A program made the position numbers and the translations under genes. This document shows, one piece after another, positions 51,866 through 60,219 of a stretch of DNA of 64,000 bases; position 1 is the stretch's first letter; the number at the start of each line of letters is the position of its first letter. The stretch lies in NCBI GenBank assembly GCA_033813635.1, contig JAPXRI010000004.1, forward strand, positions 1 to 64,000, given 5' to 3'. Source of the DNA: JAPXRI01 sp033813635 (GTDB lineage Bacteria; Bacillota; Clostridia; Oscillospirales; QAMX01). The notes under the pieces were generated by a model. That model was not told where the DNA came from, made no database searches, and was given only the letters and a program-made list of their open reading frames with translations.

Positions 51866-52486
51866 ATGGCGGAAAAACTCAAAATAAAAGAAGTTGTGGC
51901 CGTCGAGGGGCGGTACGACGCCCACGCGGTCAGGGCCTGCGTCGACACGACCGTCGTGGAGCTCGGAGGCTTTCATATTTTCAAAAACAGGAAACTTGAA
52001 AAGCTTTTAAAAGCCTACGCGGAGTCTAGGGGCCTTATTTTGCTTACAGATTCCGACGGCGCGGGCTTTTTGATAAGAAACAGGCTTAAAGGCGTAATAA
52101 AAAACGGCCGGGTCAGAAACGCCTATATTCCTTCGGTCCCGGGCCGGGAGAAGCGAAAGGCCGGAAAAAGCCCGGGCGGCCTGCTCGGCGTGGAGGGGAT
52201 GGACGCGGAGACGATCGTAAAGGCGCTGCTCGCGGCGGGCGCGACGGTCGAAGACGCCGCGGCCCGGCCCGAAGAGAAACGGCTTGTTACAAGAACCGAT
52301 TTATACGAGGACGGATTATACGGAAAAAAGAACAGCCGCGCCCTCAGGAACGCGCTGACGGAGGCGCTCGGCCTGCCGAGTCTTTTATCCGTGAACGCGC
52401 TGACGGACGCGATCAACGGGGTCTGTGGGTATCAGAATTACAGGAGCACGGTAGAAAAAATCAAAGCGGGGTTAACGGAAAATTGA
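51866..52486 (+). CDS. rnmV: Ribonuclease M5
   Basis: 206 residues. Toprim domain with VVAVEGRYDAHAV (catalytic Glu) and LILLTDSDGAGFLIRNRL (DxD), followed by HAY-type AYIPSVPGREKRKAG and the C-terminal DUF4093 part (DLYEDGLYG). RNase M5 trims 5S rRNA precursors. It starts five bases after holA; its stop overlaps the next TTG start. Confidence 0.9.
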   Translation: MAEKLKIKEVVAVEGRYDAHAVRACVDTTVVELGGFHIFKNRKLEKLLKAYAESRGLILLTDSDGAGFLIRNRLKGVIKNGRVRNAYIPSVPGREKRKAGKSPGGLLGVEGMDAETIVKALLAAGATVEDAAARPEEKRLVTRTDLYEDGLYGKKNSRALRNALTEALGLPSLLSVNALTDAINGVCGYQNYRSTVEKIKAGLTEN

Positions 52487-53433
52487 ATGATGAAGTGATA
52501 AAGCAGCTTCTGCTGCTGTTTGTTTTAATGGTGATAGGTTTTGCGGCGACGAAGGCGGGGTTTATCGATAAGGTCGGCTCGGATAAAATATCCTCCCTTA
52601 TTTCACGGGTGACGATGCCGGCGATGTACATAGCGACGTTTATGGCGCAGCAGTATTCAGCGGAAAAAATGATGCAGTGCGGGATCTTGCTCGGCATAAG
52701 CGTGTTTTATTATGTTATCGCGGTTGCCGTCAGCATTCTGTTCGTCAAGCTGACGCGGACGGGCGCAAGCGACCGGGGGGTATATCAATTCCTGATAATC
52801 TTTTCCAACGCGGCCTATATGGGTTTTCCGGTATTGAAGGCGGTTCTCGGAGACGAGGCGATATTTTACGGCGCGTTTTTCAACCTGCCGTTCAATATCT
52901 TCGCATACTCGCTCGGAGTTTACCTGCTGAGACAGGGCAGGCCTGGCGGCGAGTTCAATAAAAAAGAGATGTTTCTAAACCCCGGAACGCTGGGAGTTTT
53001 GTTCGGCGCGCTGCTGTTCGTAGTCTCCCCTCTGATAGACGGGACGAAGTTCCATCAGCTTCTCTACAAGGGAATCTTATACGAGGGCTTCAACGCGGTC
53101 GGGAGTGTGACCATCCCCCTCTCGATGCTTGTTATCGGGTGCGTGCTCGCGACGGTGAAGCCGACAGCGGTCGTCGGCAACTTTAAAATCTACGCTGTTT
53201 GCGCGATTAGGCTGCTCGCAATGCCGGCACTGATACTGCTCTGTCTGTTGCCGCTTCATCTTGAACCGCTTATCGCCGGGATACCGGTTTTGATATCCGG
53301 CATGCCGGGCGCGGTGTTCACCGTGATATTGTCCAAGGAGTACGGGGGAGACGAGAAAACGGCTTCGGTCGGCGTTTTTATGACGACGCTTCTATCCGCC
53401 GTTACGATACCAATAATCGCGAGCTGGCTTTAG
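52483..53433 (+). CDS. AEC-family transporter
   Basis: 316 residues with ten membrane helices in two five-helix halves. KAGFIDKVGSDKISSLISRVTMPAMYIATFM and FSNAAYMGFPVLKAVLGDEAIFY are typical of auxin efflux carrier-like transporters, which in bacteria carry malate or other organic acids. Starts with TTG overlapping the stop of rnmV (TTGA). Substrate unknown. Confidence 0.9.
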   Translation: MNDEVIKQLLLLFVLMVIGFAATKAGFIDKVGSDKISSLISRVTMPAMYIATFMAQQYSAEKMMQCGILLGISVFYYVIAVAVSILFVKLTRTGASDRGVYQFLIIFSNAAYMGFPVLKAVLGDEAIFYGAFFNLPFNIFAYSLGVYLLRQGRPGGEFNKKEMFLNPGTLGVLFGALLFVVSPLIDGTKFHQLLYKGILYEGFNAVGSVTIPLSMLVIGCVLATVKPTAVVGNFKIYAVCAIRLLAMPALILLCLLPLHLEPLIAGIPVLISGMPGAVFTVILSKEYGGDEKTASVGVFMTTLLSAVTIPIIASWL

Positions 53434-53440
53434 AAATTAA

Positions 53441-53485
53441 AAACGGAGGGCGTACGGCGCTTTAAGCCGCCGCCCTCCGGTTTTT
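53441..53485. terminator. Terminator between AEC gene and CE15-like gene
   Basis: AAACGGAGGGCG (53441-53452) pairs with CGCCCTCCGGTTTTT (53471-53485) with one bulge. It works in both directions. Confidence 0.8.
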
Positions 53486-53491
53486 AAGTTA

Positions 53492-54523
53492 TCAGCCTTT
53501 TCTCTGCCAGAACGACATATAGCCCTGCCAGTCCGTGCGGCTGAGAAAATGGTCGCCGTGACGGAGCTGGAAGCCGATATCGCCGTCGAAAAGCCGTTCG
53601 GTCGGCAGCGGGTATCTGTCCGGAGTGACGAGACCCTTTCGGCCAAGCTTCCGATAGCTCTCCGAGGCCGCAAAGCAGGACAGGAACTGGCTCTCGGGAT
53701 CCGCCCAGGTGTCGTTCTCGGAGGCCGCTATGCAGAGGAGCCTCGGGGCGATGAGCGAGAGCAGAAAATGCTGGTCAAAGGGCATGGCATCCTCGCTGCC
53801 AGCGTACTGCCCGTAGTTTTTGCAGAACCAGTACGGGAAGCGCTGGAAAATATCAGAGACATGCTCTCCCTTCTTGCCCCGTGTGATCGCGTCGCCCGAA
53901 CAGCCGGCGTCGTTTGAGCAGACAAGCGAAAATCTCTCGTCCTGCGCGCCGCACCAGAGGGCGGTCTTTCCGAGGCGGGAATGACCGACGACGGCCACAT
54001 GCTTTCCGTCATACCGGTTGAGCGTGAGGAGGTAGTCGAGCAGTCTGCTCGCGGCGAACGCCCACATGCCGAGCTTGCCCCAGGTGTATGCGCCGTTTTC
54101 CGGGTACATCGCGGCGAGGCCGTCCTGTTCGGGACCGTCGGAGGTCACGTCGTTGTAATAGATCCTCGCGACGGCGAAGCCGTTGTCAATCAGCTCCTCT
54201 GCGGGCAGGTACTGGTCCGGTATGTCTGGCCGGAAGTTCAGCAGGATGAAGAGCCATGGCCTGCGTACGGCCTTCGGGGTAAGCACCGCCGCCGGGAACG
54301 AAAATTCCCCGTTTGGTGTTGTAAAGCTTATTTTGATCTCCTCTGACACGGCTTTGCCCGCGCAGCATTTTGAGGTTTGGGTGCTTAGGATTTCTCCGCA
54401 CACCTCCGACGGCTTTTCGGGAGTTATGCCGTAGATGTGTTTTTCAAGCAGCGAGATAGCCTCGCTCCGGCTTAAATCAAACTTCGGGATATTTCTTTTG
54501 TCCAACTCATCGCGCAGGTACAT
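53492..54523 (-). CDS. CE15-like (glucuronoyl/acetylxylan) esterase
   Basis: 343 residues, alpha/beta hydrolase without a signal peptide. The nucleophile elbow reads GHSRLGKTAL, the form used by CE15 glucuronoyl esterases (G-x-S-R-x-G-K). DAGCSGDAI and APRLLCIAASENDTWADPESQF fit the same group, and a late His is in RHGDHFLS. These enzymes cut ester links between lignin or acetyl groups and glucuronoxylan. AAAGGGG eight bases before ATG 54523. It follows a DUF4091 gene in the same operon and faces a sugar transporter. Confidence 0.8.
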   Translation of the reverse strand: MYLRDELDKRNIPKFDLSRSEAISLLEKHIYGITPEKPSEVCGEILSTQTSKCCAGKAVSEEIKISFTTPNGEFSFPAAVLTPKAVRRPWLFILLNFRPDIPDQYLPAEELIDNGFAVARIYYNDVTSDGPEQDGLAAMYPENGAYTWGKLGMWAFAASRLLDYLLTLNRYDGKHVAVVGHSRLGKTALWCGAQDERFSLVCSNDAGCSGDAITRGKKGEHVSDIFQRFPYWFCKNYGQYAGSEDAMPFDQHFLLSLIAPRLLCIAASENDTWADPESQFLSCFAASESYRKLGRKGLVTPDRYPLPTERLFDGDIGFQLRHGDHFLSRTDWQGYMSFWQRKG

Positions 54524-54552
54524 ATAAACAACCCCTTTCGAAAGTTTGCGGC

Positions 54553-56115
54553 TCAAAGTGAGGCGGCGCCGAGCAGGTCGGCCCGGATGCTTTCGAAGCG
54601 CACCGGGTCATATTCCACATTGTTGAACGAGCGGAAGCCCTCCTCGCAGATTTTATCGGCGAGCGCTTTGTCTTTGAGAGAGATAAGGCGCAGAAGCTCG
54701 AAGTCCTCCGCGCTCTGCCTCTGCGCCTCGAGGCGCAGCGACATCCACGGACCGTCGTCGCCGGGGTAGATGATGTGCGTGTCGCCCGCGGGGAGCGTGC
54801 AGGTGGCGTCGCAGTTGCGGTGAGTAGGGTTATTCTGGGTGAACGGATCCTGGCCGGGCTGGTAGCAATTGGAGGCCCAGTGGAGATAGCCGCCCAGGTT
54901 GTATCTGTAATTGCCCCAGAACAGATAGCGAGTAGAGAGCAGAGGATAATCCATCAGGCGGTTGATGTAAAGCTCGCCCCGCGGACCGCAGCAGACGTAG
55001 TGCCAGATCTCGTCGTTTCCGACCCGGAAGCTCTCGAATTCCTCGCGGTGCTTGTCATACTCGGCGTTGAGCGGCACCCATACGTCGAGCGCACCGTGTA
55101 CCGGGACATAGGAGAGCGCGTCAAGCAGGCTGATGCGCGGGGCAAACTTGCGGACAAGCCCGCAGAGCGCCCGGTATTCGGTCGCGTTTTTATCGTTGGG
55201 TTCGTCGGAAACGCCCATGTAGAAGTTGTCGATCCAGCCCTTCGCGTCCAGGAAATTCTGGAGAGCGGGGAGGTAGTCCGCGAGGTAGCGATAGGCCTCG
55301 TAGCTCATCGCGGGGTAGCCGGCGACAAGTATGGTCGACTCGTGCCAGCTCTTCCGGCCGCCGACGCTCGACATGTTAAAATACTTATAGCCCAGCGACA
55401 TATAAAACTCAACGTTTTTTTCGAGGTCGGAGAAATCGAACCTTAGATGCCCGTTCTCAGGATCCAGTCTTTTCACCCCGCCTACATAGAGCATGTTCTG
55501 GCGCATACGGCGAAGCATTCTGAGGTATTTTTCGTCAAGCGCGCGGTTTTCGTCGGAGCCCGGGGCTACCTTGTGGTATTCGGCGGTTTTGCCGGAGTTG
55601 TAACCGTTGATGATTTTCAGGTGCTCCTTATCGGGGACGCGCGCGGCGTAAACCCTGAGCTTTACCGGTATCTCAAGCCGTTCGCTTCCGACCCGGACCG
55701 CGAGCGTTCCGGCGTACTCGCCCGGCTCCGCGCTGTCCGGGATTCTAAACGCGACGTAGAGGCCGGCGCCACCGTTCTTCGGGGTGAGCGTCTTCCCCAG
55801 GGGCTTTGCGCAGTCGTAGATGTAAAACGGGGCGATTCTGGAGGGTATGTAAGCGTTGCGGCTTTTTTCGTCAAGCTCCGGGAGATTTCCCTCGACATAG
55901 ACGGGGACGAGCTCGTAGTACTCGGCGGGAAACGCGCTTATGTCACCGCGCGCTTCGATTGCAACCTCCGGGAAGGAGGACAGGCCCGCAAACACGATCT
56001 GACAGGATGCGTAGCTGTTCCGGGCACTTTGGAGGTTGGCGCAGGAGCTCCCGGAGCGGTATTCCGTACGGTCGGGATAGGTCCATTCGGTGCCGTTAAC
56101 AACGGTGTACTTCAT
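54553..56115 (-). CDS. DUF4091-type glycosidase-like protein
   Basis: 520 residues, cytosolic. The N-terminal 160 residues form a beta-sandwich-like domain (PEVAIEARGDIS ... GEYAGTLAVRVGSERLEIPVKLRVY). A TIM-barrel region follows, and near the C-terminus lies the DUF4091 hallmark: GGYLHWASNCY, then IYPGDDGPWMSLRLEAQRQSAEDFELL. DUF4091 proteins are thought to be glycoside hydrolases of GH family type, substrate unknown. First gene of a two-gene minus-strand operon with the esterase. Confidence 0.82.
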   Translation of the reverse strand: MKYTVVNGTEWTYPDRTEYRSGSSCANLQSARNSYASCQIVFAGLSSFPEVAIEARGDISAFPAEYYELVPVYVEGNLPELDEKSRNAYIPSRIAPFYIYDCAKPLGKTLTPKNGGAGLYVAFRIPDSAEPGEYAGTLAVRVGSERLEIPVKLRVYAARVPDKEHLKIINGYNSGKTAEYHKVAPGSDENRALDEKYLRMLRRMRQNMLYVGGVKRLDPENGHLRFDFSDLEKNVEFYMSLGYKYFNMSSVGGRKSWHESTILVAGYPAMSYEAYRYLADYLPALQNFLDAKGWIDNFYMGVSDEPNDKNATEYRALCGLVRKFAPRISLLDALSYVPVHGALDVWVPLNAEYDKHREEFESFRVGNDEIWHYVCCGPRGELYINRLMDYPLLSTRYLFWGNYRYNLGGYLHWASNCYQPGQDPFTQNNPTHRNCDATCTLPAGDTHIIYPGDDGPWMSLRLEAQRQSAEDFELLRLISLKDKALADKICEEGFRSFNNVEYDPVRFESIRADLLGAASL

Positions 56116-56152
56116 AAAAATCTCCTTTACATTTTATATTTGACAAAATATA

Positions 56153-56181
56153 TTGTTTTTACGTATCTCGTTTGATATAAT
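56153..56181 (+). promoter_or_regulatory. Promoter of the GPH transporter
   Basis: TTGTTT (56153-56158), 17 bases, TATAAT with TGA extension (56176-56181). The same 95-base gap must also carry the promoter of the divergent DUF4091 operon, which I could not place with confidence. Confidence 0.6.
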
Positions 56182-56210
56182 GATTACAAAGTGAATAGAG
56201 GGGCGTTGGT

Positions 56211-57692
56211 ATGGATAAAGCGTTTAGCTCGGATGAGCGGCTGTTCAGGAAGAACAAATGGTTCTACAGTCTCGGCGGAATCGGGCGCGATATGGCCTAT
56301 TCGCTGTTCGCCTCGTTCCTTTTGCTGTATGTGATGTACACGCGCGAGCTGACGTCCGCGCAGTTCGCGGCGATCGGCGTGATTATGGCGATCTGCCGGG
56401 TGTGGGACGGCATCAACGACCCGGTGATGGGCGGAATCATCGAAAATACGCGCTCGCGGTTCGGGAAATTCAAACCGTGGATTATAATCGGCGCGGTGAC
56501 AAACGCCGCCGTACTCGTGGTGCTCTTCTCCAACCGCGTCAAGGGCTGGGGATTCGTAGTGCTGTTTACGTTCCTCTACCTGATTTGGGATATTACGTTT
56601 ACGATGAACGACATCGGCTACTGGTCGATGCTGCCGTCGCTGACCAGCGAGCCCAGGCAGCGCGACAGCATCACCTCCCTTGCAAACCTGTTTGCCGGTA
56701 TCGGGGCTATCGTCGCCACCGGGCTTATCCCGATATTCACAAACGGGGAGATGGCGATCGGGGGCAACTCGATAACCGGCTACGCGGCGGTCTCGGCGAT
56801 AATCGCCGCCATCTTCGTCCTGTGCCAGCTGATGACGAGCTTATGCGTCAGGGAAAGGGCTGTTTCGCAAAGGGAAAAGGAAGAGCATATCGGCCTTAAA
56901 AAGATGGCCAAGGTGATTGTTAAAAACGATCAGCTGATGTGGGTGACGCTGATTATGCTGCTCTACAACCTGGGTAGCTCGTTTCTGACCGCGTTCGGAG
57001 TCAACTACATATACCTCGAAAAGGGGTACAACGGCTCGCTTGTCACGATGTTCGTCGCTTTTTACGCGGTTGCTTCCGTCTTGATTAACGCGCTTTACCC
57101 GAAATTTGCCGAGAAGCTGTCGCGAAACAGGCTGGCCGCGATCGCGCTGGGCGTGACAGTCGCCGGCTACGCGCTTTTCTTCTTCAACGAGATTCTCTTC
57201 CCGATGAGCATGGCAATCTTATGCGCCGAGGCGTTCATCATATCCGCGGGCCAGTCGCTCTTTTACATGGTGGTTACGATCTGCCTTACGAACACGATAG
57301 AGTACAACGAATATAAGACCGGGAGCAGGGACGAGGCAATCATCTTTTCCCTCCGCCCGTTCATGGCGAAGATGTCAAGCGCCCTTGAGCAGGTCGTCCT
57401 GACGCTTGTGTATATCGCCATCGGCATGACGGTGATTACCAATCAGATTACAGATTATGAAAATCAGGCGAATATGGGCAAAATAACGGAGGAAGCAAAA
57501 ACCGCCGGCATCGCTAATGTTCTAAACGAAGCGCCGTCCTCAACCGCGTTCTGGCTTAAGGTGTTTATCGTCGTGCTGCCTGTGGTGCTGATTGCGATCG
57601 CCTATTTCGTGATGAGGAAGAAAACGAAAATCGACGAAAAAGAGTACAGCCGCATGCTCGCGGAAATCAAGGCGAGAAAGGAAAACGCCTGA
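56211..57692 (+). CDS. GPH-family glycoside:cation symporter
   Basis: 493 residues with 12 membrane helices. GGIGRDMAYSLFASFLLLYVMY, RVWDGINDPVMGGIIENTRSRFGKFKPWI and the second-half EYNEYKTGSRDEAIIFSLRPF are hallmarks of the MelB/GPH family. It imports a sugar or glycoside with Na+ or H+. Divergent from the DUF4091-esterase operon, so it probably brings in the oligosaccharide those enzymes act on. Confidence 0.92.
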   Translation: MDKAFSSDERLFRKNKWFYSLGGIGRDMAYSLFASFLLLYVMYTRELTSAQFAAIGVIMAICRVWDGINDPVMGGIIENTRSRFGKFKPWIIIGAVTNAAVLVVLFSNRVKGWGFVVLFTFLYLIWDITFTMNDIGYWSMLPSLTSEPRQRDSITSLANLFAGIGAIVATGLIPIFTNGEMAIGGNSITGYAAVSAIIAAIFVLCQLMTSLCVRERAVSQREKEEHIGLKKMAKVIVKNDQLMWVTLIMLLYNLGSSFLTAFGVNYIYLEKGYNGSLVTMFVAFYAVASVLINALYPKFAEKLSRNRLAAIALGVTVAGYALFFFNEILFPMSMAILCAEAFIISAGQSLFYMVVTICLTNTIEYNEYKTGSRDEAIIFSLRPFMAKMSSALEQVVLTLVYIAIGMTVITNQITDYENQANMGKITEEAKTAGIANVLNEAPSSTAFWLKVFIVVLPVVLIAIAYFVMRKKTKIDEKEYSRMLAEIKARKENA

Positions 57693-57710
57693 CATAGAAC
57701 AAATTCAAAC

Positions 57711-57740
57711 GCGGTCCGCGCCCAAGGCGGCGCGGACTGC
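57711..57740 (+). terminator. Hairpin after the GPH transporter (weak terminator)
   Basis: GCGGTCCGCGCC (57711-57722) pairs with GGCGCGGACTGC (57729-57740) with one G-T pair. The downstream tract is only GTTGGTT, so termination may be partial. Confidence 0.55.
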
Positions 57741-57796
57741 GTTGGTTCTGTGACTCATTATAGCCGCATTGCCAGGGCTTGTCAACCTTGTTTGGA

Positions 57797-57825
57797 TTGA
57801 AATTCGGGCTAAATTCTGATATGAT
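57797..57825 (+). promoter_or_regulatory. Promoter of the MATE gene
   Basis: TTGAAA (57797-57802), 17 bases, TATGAT with TGA extension (57820-57825). About 100 bases of leader follow before ATG 57934, with no recognised structure. Confidence 0.55.
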
Positions 57826-57933
57826 TTCCCTCGTACCGTTTTAAAGAAAAAAGGTGTACGATTCCGTTGGAAAAGCTTCTTATTCCGGCGCGTAACGAAG
57901 CTAAAAAATATGCCGCCGGAGAAATGATTTTCA

Positions 57934-59352
57934 ATGCTTAACAAATACTTAGGAGACCGCGTGTTCTGGGGCGACGCCTTGAGGCTCGCACTGCCCATCG
58001 CGCTGCAGAATCTGCTTTTAAGCTCGTTTTCGCTCGTGGATACCGTCATGATCAGCAGTCTCGGTGATATCTCCCTCGCAGCGGTCGGCATGGCCGGCCA
58101 GCTCACGTGGATGATGGGTCTTGTTATGTTCGGCTTCTGCTCCGGGACCTCGGTTTTTATCGCGCAGTACTGGGGCGTCAGGGACGTCAAAGGGATACAC
58201 AGGGTTTACGGAATTTTGCTTGTCAATATGGCCGTTGTCTCGGCGGTATTCCTCGCGGCCGGTTTTTTTATACCGGGGGAAATCGTCCGGGTTTTCAACG
58301 GGGACCCGGCCGTCGTGGCGGAGGGCGCGGCCTATCTGAAGATAGCCTGCTTCTCCTACCCGGCGATCGCGCTCTCCAATACCTTTTCCGCGGTGCTGCG
58401 CTCGACGGAGCGGGTCAGGCTGCCGATGTACGCAAGCCTTGCATCAACGATCGTCAACATTATTTTCAACTACGGGTTGATTTACGGAAAGCTTGGGATG
58501 CCGCGCCTCGGGGTGCGCGGAGCGGCTATTGCGACCTGCGTCGCGGCGTATGTATCCCCGCTGCTCATATTCATCGTGTCCTATATTGAAAAAAACATCA
58601 TCATCGCTGAGAAAAAGGAGATTTTCGCGTTTCGCGCGGACGCGCTGAAACGCTTTTATAGGATTTCGACGCCCGTGGTTCTGAACGAGTCGCTCTGGGG
58701 ACTGGGAACGGTTTTATACAACGTGATCTTCGGAAGGCTCGGATACGAAAACTACGCTGCGATCACGATATACCGCACCATCGACGCCCTCGCGTTCACG
58801 TTCTTTATCGGTCTCTGCACGGCGTGCGGGGTTATGGTCGGAAAGGCCGTGGGTTCGGGGGATATCGACGAAGGCTACGGGACCGCGGTGAGGTTTTCGG
58901 TGGTCGTGCCGCTGCTGTCCTTCGCCGTCGGGCTGCTTGCGGTGCTGACCCGCGGCGGGCTGGTGGGATTATTCAACGAAACGGGAACCCTTTCCGAATA
59001 CACGAGGACGGCAGCGTCGTCGATTCTGCTGATTTACGGCTTTGAGTATGTGCTCAGAAACATCCCGTACATCCTGATCGTAGGGGTTTTCCGCTCGGGC
59101 GGGGACACGAAAATCGGCATGAAGTACGATATGATCTGCCTTTGGGGCATCGCGCTGCCGCTGACCGCGCTGACCGCTTTTGTTATCAGGCTGCCGTTTG
59201 TCTGGGTGTTTGCGCTGATGCTTTTCGGCGAGGACGGAATCAAGGTGGTTTTGTGCGTAAGGCGGTTTTTGTCAAAAAAATGGATCAAGCCACTGACGGC
59301 GAAGGGCGCGTCAGCCCTTAAAGAGACCGGGGCAGCCCGGGAGGAGATCTGA
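57934..59352 (+). CDS. MATE-family efflux transporter
   Basis: 472 residues with 12 membrane helices in two matching halves. ALPIALQNLLLSSFSLVDTVMISSLGDISLAAVGMAGQ and the second-half TPVVLNESLWGLGTVLYNVIFGRLG are typical. It exports cationic drugs or metabolites with Na+ or H+. A GGAG lies about 12 bases before ATG 57934. Single gene. Confidence 0.92.
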   Translation: MLNKYLGDRVFWGDALRLALPIALQNLLLSSFSLVDTVMISSLGDISLAAVGMAGQLTWMMGLVMFGFCSGTSVFIAQYWGVRDVKGIHRVYGILLVNMAVVSAVFLAAGFFIPGEIVRVFNGDPAVVAEGAAYLKIACFSYPAIALSNTFSAVLRSTERVRLPMYASLASTIVNIIFNYGLIYGKLGMPRLGVRGAAIATCVAAYVSPLLIFIVSYIEKNIIIAEKKEIFAFRADALKRFYRISTPVVLNESLWGLGTVLYNVIFGRLGYENYAAITIYRTIDALAFTFFIGLCTACGVMVGKAVGSGDIDEGYGTAVRFSVVVPLLSFAVGLLAVLTRGGLVGLFNETGTLSEYTRTAASSILLIYGFEYVLRNIPYILIVGVFRSGGDTKIGMKYDMICLWGIALPLTALTAFVIRLPFVWVFALMLFGEDGIKVVLCVRRFLSKKWIKPLTAKGASALKETGAAREEI

Positions 59353-59408
59353 AGAATGCTTATTTACGCCGGGCTTGCGCCCGGATTGGTGTTTGACGAG
59401 GTGATAAA

Positions 59409-60158
59409 ATGCCGCCGGAACTGTATATCGATTCGGTGATACTTGACAGACCTCCGGATAAACGGTCCTATCTGTCAAACATCCCCGCAGTTAAGCACCT
59501 TGCGGACAAAAGGTCCCTTTCGTTTTCAAAAAACGTGACCTTCTTTGTCGGTGAGAACGGAACAGGAAAATCAACTCTGATTGAAGCGATTGCGGTTGCC
59601 TACGGTTTCAACCCGGAAGGCGGAACGAAGAATTTCAATTTCTCAACAAATCAAAATCACTCCGATTTATGGAAACACCTGACTCTGTCAAAAAGCAAAT
59701 TTGCGAAAGACGGATTTTTTCTCCGGGCAGAGAGCTTTTACAACGTGGCGACGAACATCGAAGAGATGGATAAAGAGCCCTCCTTCGCGCCGCCGGTAAT
59801 CAACAGCTACGGAGGCGTATCGCTGCACCATCAGTCCCACGGAGAGAGCTTTATGACGCTGGTTCAGAATCGTTTCAGCGGCAACGGGGTTTACATTTTG
59901 GACGAGCCGGAGGCGGCGCTTTCTCCGATGAGACTGCTGACCCTGATTGTCGAGATCGATAATCTTGTTAAAAAGGATTCTCAATTCATCATCGCGACCC
60001 ATTCCCCGATGCTTATGGCTTTCCCGAATGCGGAAATCCTGGAGTTTTCAGAAAGCGGCATTAAATCCGTTGATTATCGGGATACGGGCCATTACAATAT
60101 TACGCGACGCTTCCTCGAAAATCCGGATAAGATGCTGAAATATCTGCTGGATAATTAA
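59409..60158 (+). CDS. Small AAA/ABC-type ATPase
   Basis: 249 residues. Walker A GENGTGKST (about residues 47-55), signature-like SHGESFMTL, Walker B GVYILDEPEAALS and the switch His in IATHSPML. The whole nucleotide-binding fold is present but there is no coiled coil, nuclease or TOPRIM domain, so it is a stand-alone member of the RecF/SMC-like AAA_21/AAA_23 group. Members occur alone in many genomes with unknown roles. Ends before a strong terminator. No partner gene is next to it. Confidence 0.88.
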   Translation: MPPELYIDSVILDRPPDKRSYLSNIPAVKHLADKRSLSFSKNVTFFVGENGTGKSTLIEAIAVAYGFNPEGGTKNFNFSTNQNHSDLWKHLTLSKSKFAKDGFFLRAESFYNVATNIEEMDKEPSFAPPVINSYGGVSLHHQSHGESFMTLVQNRFSGNGVYILDEPEAALSPMRLLTLIVEIDNLVKKDSQFIIATHSPMLMAFPNAEILEFSESGIKSVDYRDTGHYNITRRFLENPDKMLKYLLDN

Positions 60159-60164
60159 AAAAGC

Positions 60165-60210
60165 ACCTGTCGAAGGCTCGGTGATCCTCGACAGGTACTT
60201 ATCTTTTTTT
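60165..60210. terminator. Terminator after the AAA ATPase gene
   Basis: ACCTGTCGA (60165-60173) pairs with TCGACAGGT (60188-60196), extended by GG/CC, followed by TTTTTTT (60204-60210); AAAAAA precedes it. It can serve both converging genes. Confidence 0.85.
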
Positions 60211-60219
60211 AGCTGCGTT

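Noticed and set aside
54775..56175. Two long plus-strand frames (223 and 242 codons)
   Set aside because: Antisense to the DUF4091 gene; the sense protein has family motifs.
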